From Coniella vitis (taxonomy: Eukaryota; Ascomycota; Sordariomycetes; Diaporthales; Schizoparmaceae): a stretch of 64,000 nucleotides of DNA. The position numbers and the translations under genes are program-made. Below the pieces are notes generated by a model. That model was not told the DNA's origin and searched no databases. It was given only the letters and a program-made list of their open reading frames with translations. Where the stretch lies: assembly GCA_011317545.1 (NCBI GenBank), contig WUJK01000007.1, positions 1,550,001 to 1,614,000 of the forward strand. The letters are read 5' to 3'. This document shows positions 32,880 through 44,033 of this stretch, one piece after another; positions within the stretch are counted from its first letter, which is position 1; every line of letters starts with the position of its first letter.

Positions 32880-35222
32880 CTAGACCGCTACACCCTTCGC
32901 AGGCGCCCAGTTCCTCAACCACTCCCTCGCCTTATCCATATTTGGCCCCTCGGCCTCCGCAGCAGCCACGCACCACTCTAGTTCCCAAATCCCCTCGGAC
33001 GCAAGCACATCAGCCACCATCCGCCGCTTCTGCCCGCCTTCGTCCACACAAAGAAACATGGGCTTGCTTTTGTCATCCACATCGGCAACAAGCGGCTTCA
33101 CCTCGGCCATCAAGCCCGCAGCGCCAGAGCCCACGGCTTTTGGTTCTACACCGACATTCTTGCGTCCCGTCTTGCACCACTCATTCGCGCACCAGCTCTT
33201 CCCACAACCTGTCATGAGCTGCGTGAGGTACCGCCTCTCAATTCTCCTCCGCAACGCTTTCCCGTCGGGATCATGCATAGATGCATACAGCGGCGCAAAG
33301 CAAATCGAGCAAAGGCCCAAGTCGTTACCCGGACCTTGTCCCATGCGTAGACCAGCCCCCATCTGGCCCTTGGGTCCAACGCCGTACAGCGTCCGCCCAC
33401 ATAGCCTGTCGCGGCAAATCTGCGGCGCCTCGCGGTACTTTTTATCGAGCTCGTGGTTCGCCATGTGAGCGGCCATGTCGCGTAAGCGGATGATCTTGCC
33501 GCAGAGGTGGCAGTCTGTCGTGCGGGTGCCATCGACACGCTCGTGCGGCGTGAGACCTGTAATGGCCGTCTCGGCTTCCGAGGCAGGGTCCGTTGGGTCG
33601 CCTTCCTGCGGTACTTCGAGGTGGCAGAATTGACAGAGGATGAGCTTGGCTGGGCAAACGGTGGTACGGTGGCGGGCGAGCAGCGGTAACGAGGGAAATG
33701 TTTGCTCGGGGCCGCAGCTGGGACAGGCGTGCGGGGTGTGGAAGAGGTGGTCGTGCTTGGCTTTGCTGGCTGCGCTGCTGCCATAGAAACCATCACCAAA
33801 ATCGCAGTGCCAGTGATTTTGCCATTCAAGAGAACGTTTTTGAAAGACGTTGTGGCAGTGCGGACAGGCGATGTTGTTCCGGAGGCAAAAGTTCTCGTGA
33901 AGCATCATGGTGCGCTTGGGAATCCATTGTAGGCAGTTCTTGCACTGCTCCTCGTCTGGTGAGTGTTCCAAGGCAGCATCGTTGTTGGTGGTGGTGGTGG
34001 TGGTGGTTGATTTATCATCGACCTTCATGTCATCGGTAATGGCTCGTGCTCGTAGTGTGAATGGTTGTGGTCGTGCTCCTTGAGGGGTGCTGCCTGTCGC
34101 GGAGTATCCATGGACCGAGACCCAAAGACCGTCGGCACCATCCAGTTCTGCATTCCGCGCGGATAAAAGGATGCTTTTGCCGCCCTGCACTGGGCTCGAA
34201 AAGTCTCCAAAGACGTGCTCAGAATCGCGCGGTCGGACACGCGAGCGCGCAGATCGAGGACTAACAAAAAGGTCAATCTCGTCTCCCTCTTGCATGTCAC
34301 CCAGCTCTATTAGCAAGTCCCGACTCTTATCCCATGCGTCGAGCTCATAGTCGGCATAATCTCCCTCGAGTACCTGGCCTTGTACAGGCTTCCATACATC
34401 AATTGGTCCGCCTACTGAGCTTCCATCTGCGGTCCCTGGCGCTCGCTGCGACTTGGCCATGATTTGGCGCATTGTTTCGCGGGCCTGCTCCTCATTCAAT
34501 GCTTCAATATCCACTTGTAGATCTGTGTCCACCACACATATGCCGTCCCCTTCAGGTTCAAACTTGTCAGCCAAGAATTCAAACGTCTCGCCCTTGACGC
34601 CACGGACTGATAGCACTGCATCCTTTGTGAGGGTCGTGAAAGCGCCGCGCATGTGCCGTTCAAGTAGTGCTTTCCAGTCATCAGGGTTATAGCCTGCCTC
34701 GAGCGGTCGTAGCCTCACATAGGTGCCCTTGGGGAGGGCCTTGGCCTCTACTCGTATCCGCGGTCGCTCAAGGCCATCTCCAGTGGTTCCATTCGAGTCC
34801 GAGGTGCCGCCCATTGCGCTATCATTTGGTGTTCGTGTGGGCTCCTTGAGTCCTAGGGCTTCAATTAGGTACTGGCTCAGCGCAACCTCGCCCTCTTCCG
34901 CCGAGAACTCGCGTATCCCGGCGTATACCGCGTTTCCGTTTTGTGGGTTGACGAGACGAAACATGAGTGGGTTTGGCAACTGGCCCACGAAGCCCGCCAA
35001 TGAGTCTGAGTATTCGGGCCGGGCCGAGCGTATGTAGGGGTTTGTGGGATCGTAGGCCGAGCCGAGATTGGTTGCTTGCTTCGTCGATTCGGAGAGGAGG
35101 TTCTCGAGGGCCGATTGGGGCAGGCGGATTTTGTCGCCTTCGAGGCCGCGCGAAGCTCTGTCTGATGGAATGGCAACATCGTACGAGGCCGACCACCTCA
35201 GCGAAATGGGCTGGTCTGTCAT
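32880..35222 (-). CDS. UFD1-domain protein with C-terminal Cys/His zinc fingers
   Basis: A single exon of 780 aa is modelled from the Met at 35222 (MTDQPISLRW). The open frame continues upstream to 35399, but that part does not look like protein. The N-terminal half is a UFD1 fold: LRWSASYDVAIPSD, KIRLPQSALENLL, then PKGTYVRLRPLEAGYNPDDWKALLE. UFD1 domains bind ubiquitin and work with Cdc48 and Npl4 in extracting ubiquitylated proteins. The C-terminal half holds several Cys/His clusters (CKNCLQWIP, CPHCHNVF, CPSC, CQFCHLEV, CHLCGKII, CSICFAPL) resembling TRAF- or XAF1-type zinc fingers. The combination, seen in filamentous fungi, suggests a Cdc48-linked adaptor distinct from the classical short Ufd1. 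Confidence 0.88.
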   Translation of the reverse strand: MTDQPISLRWSASYDVAIPSDRASRGLEGDKIRLPQSALENLLSESTKQATNLGSAYDPTNPYIRSARPEYSDSLAGFVGQLPNPLMFRLVNPQNGNAVYAGIREFSAEEGEVALSQYLIEALGLKEPTRTPNDSAMGGTSDSNGTTGDGLERPRIRVEAKALPKGTYVRLRPLEAGYNPDDWKALLERHMRGAFTTLTKDAVLSVRGVKGETFEFLADKFEPEGDGICVVDTDLQVDIEALNEEQARETMRQIMAKSQRAPGTADGSSVGGPIDVWKPVQGQVLEGDYADYELDAWDKSRDLLIELGDMQEGDEIDLFVSPRSARSRVRPRDSEHVFGDFSSPVQGGKSILLSARNAELDGADGLWVSVHGYSATGSTPQGARPQPFTLRARAITDDMKVDDKSTTTTTTTNNDAALEHSPDEEQCKNCLQWIPKRTMMLHENFCLRNNIACPHCHNVFQKRSLEWQNHWHCDFGDGFYGSSAASKAKHDHLFHTPHACPSCGPEQTFPSLPLLARHRTTVCPAKLILCQFCHLEVPQEGDPTDPASEAETAITGLTPHERVDGTRTTDCHLCGKIIRLRDMAAHMANHELDKKYREAPQICRDRLCGRTLYGVGPKGQMGAGLRMGQGPGNDLGLCSICFAPLYASMHDPDGKALRRRIERRYLTQLMTGCGKSWCANEWCKTGRKNVGVEPKAVGSGAAGLMAEVKPLVADVDDKSKPMFLCVDEGGQKRRMVADVLASEGIWELEWCVAAAEAEGPNMDKAREWLRNWAPAKGVAV

Positions 35223-36786
35223 GTCTTGTTTTGGTCGGGTGCTGTTGGCCCAACAATCACAAGATTGGCCTGGTTCAGGAAGACTGGCAGCGGCAAGTCG
35301 CTCGTTCACGATGCGGCAATAACGACGGGACCCTATGAGGTTTCTTTCTTGTAGGATGAGCAGGATTATGAGACCGTGATTGGAAGAACGAAAACTCAAG
35401 GAAAATCAAGTTCGAGATGGGTCAAACTGCTTCAAAAGGGCAAACGACGCTGGCGACCATTGATGAATGCCGGCTCAGTCAGCGCTGCAAGGCAATTCTC
35501 TGGGCTTCCACGCCGCACCGAGTAGCAGCAGCAGGCGGCCAAACGCAGTCGTCATCGCAAGGCTCGGGATAGGCGGCAGGCAATTGTTCCGATGGGACCC
35601 CTGGTGCTTATGGATTCCGGCAGGCACGGAAAAGCCCAGGATGCATTCCCGAGTTTCTCTAGCCGAGCCAATCACTTTGCACCCCACCAAACCTTCACCT
35701 GTTCGGCCTGCATAGTACACCCTCTTTTGACCATCCCACGACAGAATCTAGAACGATAACAACAGCCGAAACAGCCCTGTTACGCTGCTTGTACACCATC
35801 GACATGCAAAGTAGCGCCATGATCAGGAACTGCAGAACTGGGGTGGAGCGACGGGCCGCTTTGCCCCGACCCTCCTTCGCCCACCAGTCGAAGACTATCT
35901 ACGACCGAGGTGGTAGTGACAGGACCCTGGATCTGCTTGCCTCTGTCTAGCCCTGCTGCTTTGGGAATACAGGCACAAAGCATAAAGCTACCATGTACAG
36001 AGTTCGTACAAATACGGCATCGTCGACAAACTAGCGATAAGCCAAGCAAGGCGCCATCCGCCAAGACCCTCACCTCCCTCTCGAGACGCGCAGATCTGTC
36101 CCGCAAGCCTGCGTCTTGACGCTCGGTATCTTGGCCTTGTCAGAAGGTCCTGGTTACGAGAAGCCGGCTCGTACGAGAAACCGCGAGAATGCAAGATAGC
36201 CAGCCATCCAGCAGCAGCACGAGCAAGCACGAGCAAGCACGAGCAAGCACGAGTGGCCCAGGTGACCCCCAACTGCAACTGCCCGACAGTAGGACGGAGA
36301 AATGGACGACCGCCTTCTTTTCCCTCTGTGGGGAAGGTTACTATGTACTATGTACACTTGTCGTGGCATTCTACATAGTAACAAGAGGGGGCGGCCCCAC
36401 CAAAGAGATCCCGGTCCAGGACTGTCAGACCCACCATCTCAAAAGATGGGCCAGGAACCACTTACAGCAGATCGACCACGACAGTACTGCGTACCCACTT
36501 CCTCCGCTCGCGCTTCGGCGACTGGGTGGTTGTTCAATCCAAGAGAGAGAGAAAAAGATGAAGAAAGTCCTCGAGAGGAACACACCTCGAGTCCAGCAAA
36601 TATATAGAGTCGGCCCGTTTCTTCTCGGCCCATGCATGACCTCTGGAAATGGCTTGATGGTTTATTGAGTCATCCTCTCTTCATTATTCTTCAAGCTGGG
36701 CTCGCCAGCTCGCATCTTTCACCCGCCATCTCTACTGTGTCGTAGAACCAGCCACGCCCTCACATCCACAGCGTCCACATTCGGGA
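35223..36786. other. Divergent promoter region, UFD1-like and F-box genes
   Basis: About 1.5 kb. It contains an imperfect GAGCAAGCAC direct repeat at 36221-36250 and a perfect 11-bp inverted repeat built on the ACTATGTA octamer (36337-36382). Open frames present on both strands lack domain features, and no gene is supported. Confidence 0.45.
36337..36382. repeat. Inverted repeat GTTACTATGTA ... TACATAGTAAC
   Basis: Perfect 11-bp arms at 36337-36347 and 36372-36382 are separated by 24 bp. The left arm is followed directly by a second ACTATGTA copy. It lies about 400 bp upstream of the F-box start codon and could be a hairpin, a dimeric protein-binding site or a small element footprint. Confidence 0.75.
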
Positions 36787-38770
36787 ATGGCAGTGAGCGA
36801 CGAGTACACGACTGACGGACATGTCCCACGGAATGATGCGCAAACAGCCAATATCCTCTCTTTGTTGTTGAACCCGTTGCTGCTGTCGTACATTGTCGAC
36901 TATCTGCCCGTCTCTGCCACTCTGAATCTCTCTGCCGTGTCCCATGCGTTCCGCGGCATCATCTACCAGACGCCATATTTACTGCGTCATCTCGACCTCA
37001 GCCCTGTCAAATCCGCCCAGTTCGACATTGCACCCATTGACCAGGGCGGAAATACCTGGCGCAATGTCCAGCTGGACGAGAACGTCACTGAAGACGAGTA
37101 CGTTGGGGGCGCAGTCTCCGTCTCTGTCCCAAACTGACACATGGGACGCTGGCTCATTTGCTAACGCACACGCAGCTTTTATGCTGGACCCTTGAGAGGC
37201 ATCTTCTCTTCACTGCGTCGGCGAGATCTACTGCGCGATGTGACAACACTAGTGCTCGACGGTCTGTCTGTGACGGCTGAGCTCGTCCATGACATCATCA
37301 GCGACCCGGCCTTCCCAGTGCGCATCTTGTCCTTGCGCGAAGTCAAGAACCTCAACGAGCCAAAGCTACGGGCCGTTTTGCAAATGGCAGTGCGGCCCAG
37401 TCGTCCTGAAGGTACACCGCACCTCAGAGGTCTATACATCTTCGGGGCCCGGGACCCTCCCTCTCTGCCAGAGAACCCCAAAGCGGCATCCCTGCAGTCC
37501 AGCTGGAACCAGCGCTCTCACCAAGCCCTGGCAGAAGCCTTGCATGAGACGACGCAGCACTGCTGCTGGTACGAGAAAAAAGGCCGAAACACACCCCGCC
37601 AAATCTCGCAGGAGTGGGCTTCGACGATGTTGGCCTGTGCAGGCATCATCTCCTTTGATGCAGTCCTGTGTAGGGGTCCTTGGCACCTGAATTCTCCAGC
37701 ATACGGCACAATGGACCCGGCTGCAAATATCTCATCCCGCACCCAAGCATCCGGCGGGCCATTCCACTGGGCTGTGACAACAATGGCCATCGACGGCTGT
37801 GCGGGGTGTGGATCGGCACCCGAAGGATGGACGGTATGGGGTGAGCATGGAGGCGTGGATGCCGACGACGATACCTGCCGCTTCCCATTGCTTGCACCAC
37901 CACCGGTGCACTCGTCAACCGTCAAGGCAGCCAAGCGTCCGAGCGGTATAGGAGCAGGGTCCCAGTACGGGCCAGGAAACACTGCCAAGCAGCCCAAGCG
38001 CTTCATTGCCCGGTGCATTGATTGTTTGCACGACCGCTACTGCTGGAATTGTTCGAAATGGTGGTGCGAGAGTTGCTATACCCTTGGGCAAGTAGACCAA
38101 GTTGAGGGGCTGTATTCCAAGGTACGAGATGGTTTCTGCACCGCCTGTCAAGTCCCCGTCGACCCTCCGCGACATCAAGCGCACAATGCGTCCGTTTCTG
38201 GCACGCCAGACGCCAATACAGGATGACGTATATCCGAGAATGGCAGCAAGAAACCTCAGAATCTGGATGATTGGTTGCACCGGTCGGCCTCCATTCGCAG
38301 TGATGGCTTGACTTCAACGTTCCCATGGGGCCCCAGCCAAACTGTAGGGCAAGATACCTTTCCCTTGCATGCCATTGGCTGCAGGTAGTGGCTGCTGGAA
38401 TGTCACTGTGGCATCATGGATCATCACATGGCTCTGTTCGTTACTTGTTGGACCCAGCTAACCCCCGTCTGCTATCCAGTCCCGATTGCGTCGCAGTTGC
38501 TGGGAATGCGGTGTCAATGTAGGTTGGGTCCCATGGTCACTTGCTACAATCTGCGGCTAACATACGTTTGGCAGTGCGCCTCTTGCATCGACAAGACGCA
38601 GCGAGTCTGCAATAGCTGTCGTGGCGGGTTTTGTACCATTCATAACGACGGATGCACGCAAGATCGATGCGACTGTAAGCCGACTTGTGATTTTGTACCC
38701 TTGTTCGAGCTGCTAACAATTCACATCACTAGGGTGTGCAAAGCGTCGTCGTACGCGCGACCTGTATTGA
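36787..38770 (+). CDS. F-box protein with Cys-rich C-terminus
   Basis: Five exons join in phase: 36787-37097, 37176-38121, 38480-38518, 38575-38674 and 38733-38770, giving 477 aa. The F-box lies at about residues 26-70 (LLLSYIVDYLPVSATLNLSA onward) and would recruit substrates to an SCF ubiquitin ligase. The middle has leucine-rich character. The C-terminus carries many Cys pairs: RCIDCLHDRYCWNCSKWWC in exon 2, SCWECGVN in the 39-nt exon 3, CASCIDKTQRVCNSC in exon 4 and CDWCAKRRRTRDLY at the end. These suggest a zinc-binding module and support the small exons. The exon 2 donor at 38122 is the least certain junction; an extra exon in the 358-nt intron is possible. Substrate is unknown. Confidence 0.8.
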
Positions 38771-39074
38771 CGGAAACATGAGGTGCTCTGGTAGTGCCAA
38801 TCAGAACTGGGAGAGCACGAAATCCCCGGCTTTCTCCCTTTCGACTTATGCATGATGAACGGCGTTTGGTCCTGTGTTGATTTTCTGGTTATGGATCTCC
38901 TTGTACTTGTTTACTACTATACCCTCCTCACTCAGATAATTGCACACTCCGGTCAGAACAATTTTGTATTCGAATCGAAGCATTTACATGTGACCGTCAT
39001 AACGGGTCAAAAAAGGTTGACATTGTACAGGACACGAGAAGTATACACAGCCCAGAGCCCGCAGCATCCATGGC
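38771..39074. other. Intergenic between convergent genes
   Basis: About 300 bp separates the F-box gene stop and the ABC transporter stop. It should hold both 3' ends. Nothing else is recognised. Confidence 0.5.
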
Positions 39075-42000
39075 TTATTGCTCCCTGATCAACACCTCGG
39101 GATTGCCCTCTTTAACCAAGCGTCCTCCGGCCATCACAAGCACTCGGTCGAACCGTCGCACGGATTCCAGGCTATGCGTGACAGCAATGACGGTGTACTT
39201 GCTAAAGACTCGCTCAATCGTTTCCATGATCATCATCTCGGTCACCCTGTCGACGTTCGCCGTGATCTCGTCCAGCAACAGTACGCCGCCAGTACAACCG
39301 CTTTCCTCGCGAAATCGAGCGCGAAGGACAGCTATAGCTAGACTGAACAGCTGTTGCTGGCCTTGACTCAATGCCGCTTTGCGCATTTCTGCATCTAGTC
39401 CGCCCGCACTCTCAATCGCACCAAGCAATCCGACGTCGTTCAGCGCGGCTAAGCAGTCAGCATTGGTTGCTCGCGCATATGGATCCAAAGCAGTCTTGAA
39501 AGTCTCGCATGCGGCGAGAAATGCCACGTCTTGTGGAATAGCAATCAGCCTCTCACGAAGCGTGCATCGGTGGATACGACGCAGCCGCAGGCCGTCGATG
39601 GTCATGTTGTTCGCAGTCGCCTGGGTCGGATCGAGTAATCGCAGGAGCAACAAGAGGAATGATGATTTGCCGCTTCCCGTTCTTCCCACGATGGCCACCT
39701 TTTGGCCAGCGGGTATTGTGACAGACAAGTCCCTCAACGCCAGATCCACGTCTTGCGCATTGTCGCTGTACCTTTCCTGGGCGTACGAGGCGTACACCGA
39801 GTCAAGGACAATGTCACCTTTTTGCGGCCACTTTTCATCAGGCTCAAGATCTTCTCCGGCGCGCTCCTCCCGACCTACCCGCTCTCCAAACTCTTTGAGC
39901 CTTTTGACGGCTCCCAGGCTCATTTCAATCTGCACCCAGCATTGCACAATGGCATTCAGCATCTCGTCAGACGCCATTAACGCCACAAGTCCTGCACCAA
40001 CGAACCCAGCCCGGCCCCCAGACTCGTCGGCCGTCACCACCTGTGTGGCAAGAATTGTGACTGCTACAGCGATGCCAGCGACGGCCAGCTTCAGAACCAG
40101 ACCGAGCCATACGCCCATTACTTGCAGCAAATATAGCGGCCGGAGCGAGTCATCCAGATACTGGCGACAGAGTGCAACGTACTCCTTTGCCCAACCAAAG
40201 GCGCGGATGGAGACAATGCCCCTCACAGTATCGCCAAAATGTGCATACAACGGAGCCTTGTTCTCGAGCTCCAAAAGCCGCAGCTGCCACGAAGCACGCA
40301 GGTAGTACGCTGCGAGCAACCAGACCAACCCAAGCACGACTGGATAGCTCGCTGCAACCCAGGGAGTGCCGATGGCGATAACCACAAACTGTCCTGCAAA
40401 CAAGCACGCTGCCAAGAAGGTATTCATGACCATGGGAGGCAGCACCATGTCCACAAGGTTCATGTCCTGGGAAAAGTAGTTTACCAGTACGCCCGCGTCC
40501 ATCGTGGTGAGAGAACGCAGCGGTGCGTGGATGAGCGCATCTGCCGTGCGGCCATGCAGCACCAACCCGGACTCTCTGGCCATGAGGACCACGGTCAGGG
40601 CGCTGTAGAGTGCGAGGCTTGCGACGGCAGCGGTGTTGATCCCTGCGTAGATGGACAAGTAGAAGGCGTTGGTGCTGTGGTGCGGCGACAGCCACTTGGA
40701 GAAGCTGTTTTCGGCCCATGCTTTGAGCCACAGCACGCCTGCGTTGGAAGTCAGTCCGCAGAGGAGGCCTGCGAGGACGGCCGCTGCCAAGAGGACCGTG
40801 CTAATGGAGGAGAGGTAGTAGGTGTAGACGGAGGCCTCGGTTGATGCGCGAGATGGATCCTGGTCGCTGTCTTTTCGGGTGTCGGACTGGGCGACTTTGA
40901 CGGCTGCCTCGTCTTTATCTATGCCCTCCTCCTGGGCATCTTGCTTTTGCTCTTCTTCGCCATCCATGTTCACCACAAGTTGCGCTTCCGTCGTCACATC
41001 CTCTGGGGCCCCTTGCCGAAGCACATGTCCATCCTTTCCCAAGACAACGACACGCTGCGCCCTGGGCAGGTACCGCATAGCATGCGTAGCCCACACAACC
41101 GCGGCCCCAGGACACCTCCGCTCGAGGAACCCTCCCGCGGAGAACAACCGATTCACAATCCCGTCCGCCGTCGTCGTGTCCAAGCCCACGGTGAAATCAT
41201 CAAGCACATACAGGCTCGCGCAGAGATAGAGTGCGCGCGCGAGCGCCACACGCTGCTTTTGTCCTCCGCTGAGCGTGGTCACGCCGCCGCTGCCGAGGGG
41301 GGTCAGATCGCCGAGGGGCATGGCTTGGAGATCGGGCTTGAGCAGGACTGTCTCGAGGACGTCGTCGTAGAGCGAGGGGCTGAAGGGTGCAAACGCGAGG
41401 ATGTTGTTGCGGATGGAGCCGTTGGTGAGGAAGGGTGTTTGGGCGACGTAACCGATGCGTAGTGGGGGTCGACTGTCGTGGTGGTGGTGGTGGAAGAATG
41501 TCATTGTGCCCTTGAAAAAGGCAACTTCGCCTAGCAGCGCCTTGCACAGCGTCGATTTGCCGGATGCCACGGGACCGGTGATGATGGTGAGCTGGGACTG
41601 TGGGATGGCGAGGTCCAGGTCGTACAGGGCCCAGGTATTTGGCGTCCAGCCTACGTGCACTCCTTGCAGCGAGACGGCAGTATTGGTCTTGACATTGGCA
41701 TCAGCAGCAGCGGCATCACTCGCTTCCGCAACCAAAAGATCAACTTGCTCCCCCTCCCCTTCCTCCTCTAGCTCTTCTGCAAACACTCTATACTCGCCTC
41801 TGCGCTGATCCGCCCCCTCCAAAAACTCTTCGATCCGTCGCAGACTCACCATGGCGGCCCCCATCGCAGGCACTCTCTGCAACAGCTGACCGAGAGGACT
41901 GGTCATGAGGCGGAGATATGCCAAGCTTGCAAACACGCGCCCGAGTGCCATGGTGGGCGTGCCACCCCCGCTCCCAAACAAGACCATGGCCATGGCCAGG

Positions 42001-43375
42001 CCAAAGACCAACACGGGCGCGCCATACTCTGGCACAAAGGCGTTGAAGAAGGACGCCACCGTCAGCCACCGATAGGCCGTGCCTGCGCTCACTTCGTCCT
42101 TGCGTGCGCGCAACAAGGACGTCTCGGCCCAGGACTCCCGACCTGCGATTTTGAGGGGCTGGAGGGCGGAGATGAGGGCGTTAGTGAGACGGACGCGGGT
42201 GGCGGTGAGGCGGCTCCAGGCTGTGATGCGGGGGGAGGCGAGGTGGGTGATGAGGGTTGTTGTTAGGGTGGAGAGGAGGATGAGGAGGAGAGGGGCAGCG
42301 AGGAGGAGGGTTGGTGGTGGTGGTGGTGGTGTCGGTGGTGATGATGCGGTATAAAAGGAGGAGGATTTGTTCTTGTTGCTTGTGTTGGAGGTGTTGGGAG
42401 TGAAGAAGGTGAACTGGTGCTGGAGGAGCCACGCTGCGAGTCCGACTTCGAGAGTGTTGGCCCAGATTTCGTGGACAAAGCGCAGGCCGCGCTCGATGCG
42501 ATCGATGTCTGTGCTCATGAGGGTCAGGACTTCGTTCTTGTTGTTGGTGGTGGTGGTGGTGTTGGTGGTGTTGGTGGTGGCCGTGGGCTTGGTGGCGCTC
42601 CTGTCCGCTTCTGGCGAGACGTCAGAGGGGCAGTCTTGGAGGTGGAGAGTGGCCTGGTAGATTGTGCTGACCAGTGATGAGCGAAGCTTGGCAAAGGTGC
42701 GGTTGTTGAGGTAGTGGTAGGATGTTGTTGCGAGGGCTAGACCTGTGTAGATGCAGATGCTGGCGAGGATGAGAGTCGGTGATGATGGGAGACGCGCTGC
42801 AGGGGGGGAGGTGTTGCTGTTGTTGCTCACGAGGGCGCTGTCGCGGGTTTGTTGGAGGTACTGTAGCAACGCCTGGATGAAGAAGGGCTGGGCAAAGGAA
42901 AAGACGAGCATTGCGATGCGGCTTGGGACCGGGGCGAGGAGGGACCAGAAGAGGGCTGTGACAAGGGCCGACAGGAGGCTGGTGTTCTTCTTCTTCTTCT
43001 TCTTCTTCTTCTTCTTTCTGGTTGGTTCGTGCTGTTCTGCCTGTTTGTTGTTCCTGTTCCTGTTGTCCCACTGCGTTTGGAACTCGCTTGCCGTCGTGTC
43101 TGCTTGCAACTGCGTATCGAGCGGGTAGAGGTCCTGGGTGGAGAGGGTCTTGTGGTTTCCTTTGCGGATGAGCGGTATGATCCATGCGAGGGTGGCGAGG
43201 GTGAAGAGGCCGCTTGTTTCTTCGGGGCTGGGGCTGGGGCTGCTGCTGCTGTTCTTGTTGTTGTTGTTGCCGTCTGGTATCAACGAGTGTGGAGAAGGGC
43301 GCTTGGGTGTGCTCTCGAGGACGAGAAGGAGGAACGTGAGGATGGCGTTTGTCAGGGCCAGCACGGTGTAAGCCG

Positions 43376-43413
<38 letters not shown>

Positions 43414-44033
43414 GTCCATCGCCACACAGCGGTTCCAGCACGGATGGAAGTGAGGACACAAGACAGGACGAGGTAGCCGGTCAGCAGCAGGGACGTCCGG
43501 CGTCTTGTTGTGTGCTCGTACCAGGAGAGCGAGGCCATGGGGATGGTGGCCAGTGCGGCTGTGGCGTGTTCAGCGACGAGATACCACCACGTGGAGGTTG
43601 TGGCCCTGCGGGAGTCATCAGGTAGAGTGATGGCGAGAAGGCCGAGGAGGATGTGGATGGTTCCGGTTCCTGCTATTAGAGTCTGGGGTTTTTTTTTTTT
43701 TTTTATCTTTTGATTAGTATAAAGATGGTACTCATATTCATATACATATACATGTGCAGACGACAGGTTTTTCTTTACCAGTTTGGAGCACCCTAGCCAG
43801 CCCAACGACGACCCAAGCCTGGTTCGCACGCCGTCATGGTGGCCATTCTCCTGGGGGGCTCGCGTCGTGTTTTGCCGGCGATTCACATGGCGAAAGACAC
43901 GCAACAACGCCAAGGTGGAGAATACGACCGACAGGCCGATGGAAAGCACGGCAATCTCCCCAGAGCCCAGCACAGTCGAGGCAACATTGCGGGAGGCGGT
44001 CCAGTCTGGTGGGATGATGGCGCGCACATGCAT
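39075..44033 (-). CDS. ABCC (MRP-type) ABC transporter
   Basis: Exons 44033-43779 and 43682-39075 give 1620 aa. The 96-nt intron is in frame, so the gene can be misread as intronless. Layout is TMD0-TMD1-NBD1-TMD2-NBD2, the full-length MRP plan. NBD1 has Walker A GPVASGKST (about residue 785), signature LSGGQKQRVALARAL and Walker B YVLDDFTVGLD, where Asp replaces the catalytic Glu, as in the degenerate site of ABCC proteins. NBD2 has VGRTGSGKSS (about residue 1415), LSQGQQQLFSLA and LLLDEITANVD. These pumps export glutathione conjugates, drugs or metabolites at the plasma or vacuolar membrane. Triplet expansions encode a poly-Ser tract (43378-43410) and a poly-Lys tract (42985-43015) in loops. 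Confidence 0.92.
42985..43015. repeat. Coding (TTC)n/(GAA)n microsatellite
   Basis: About ten TTC triplets on the plus strand are read as a run of Lys codons (AAG) in the ABC transporter, in the hydrophilic segment just before TMD1. Length is probably polymorphic. Confidence 0.85.
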
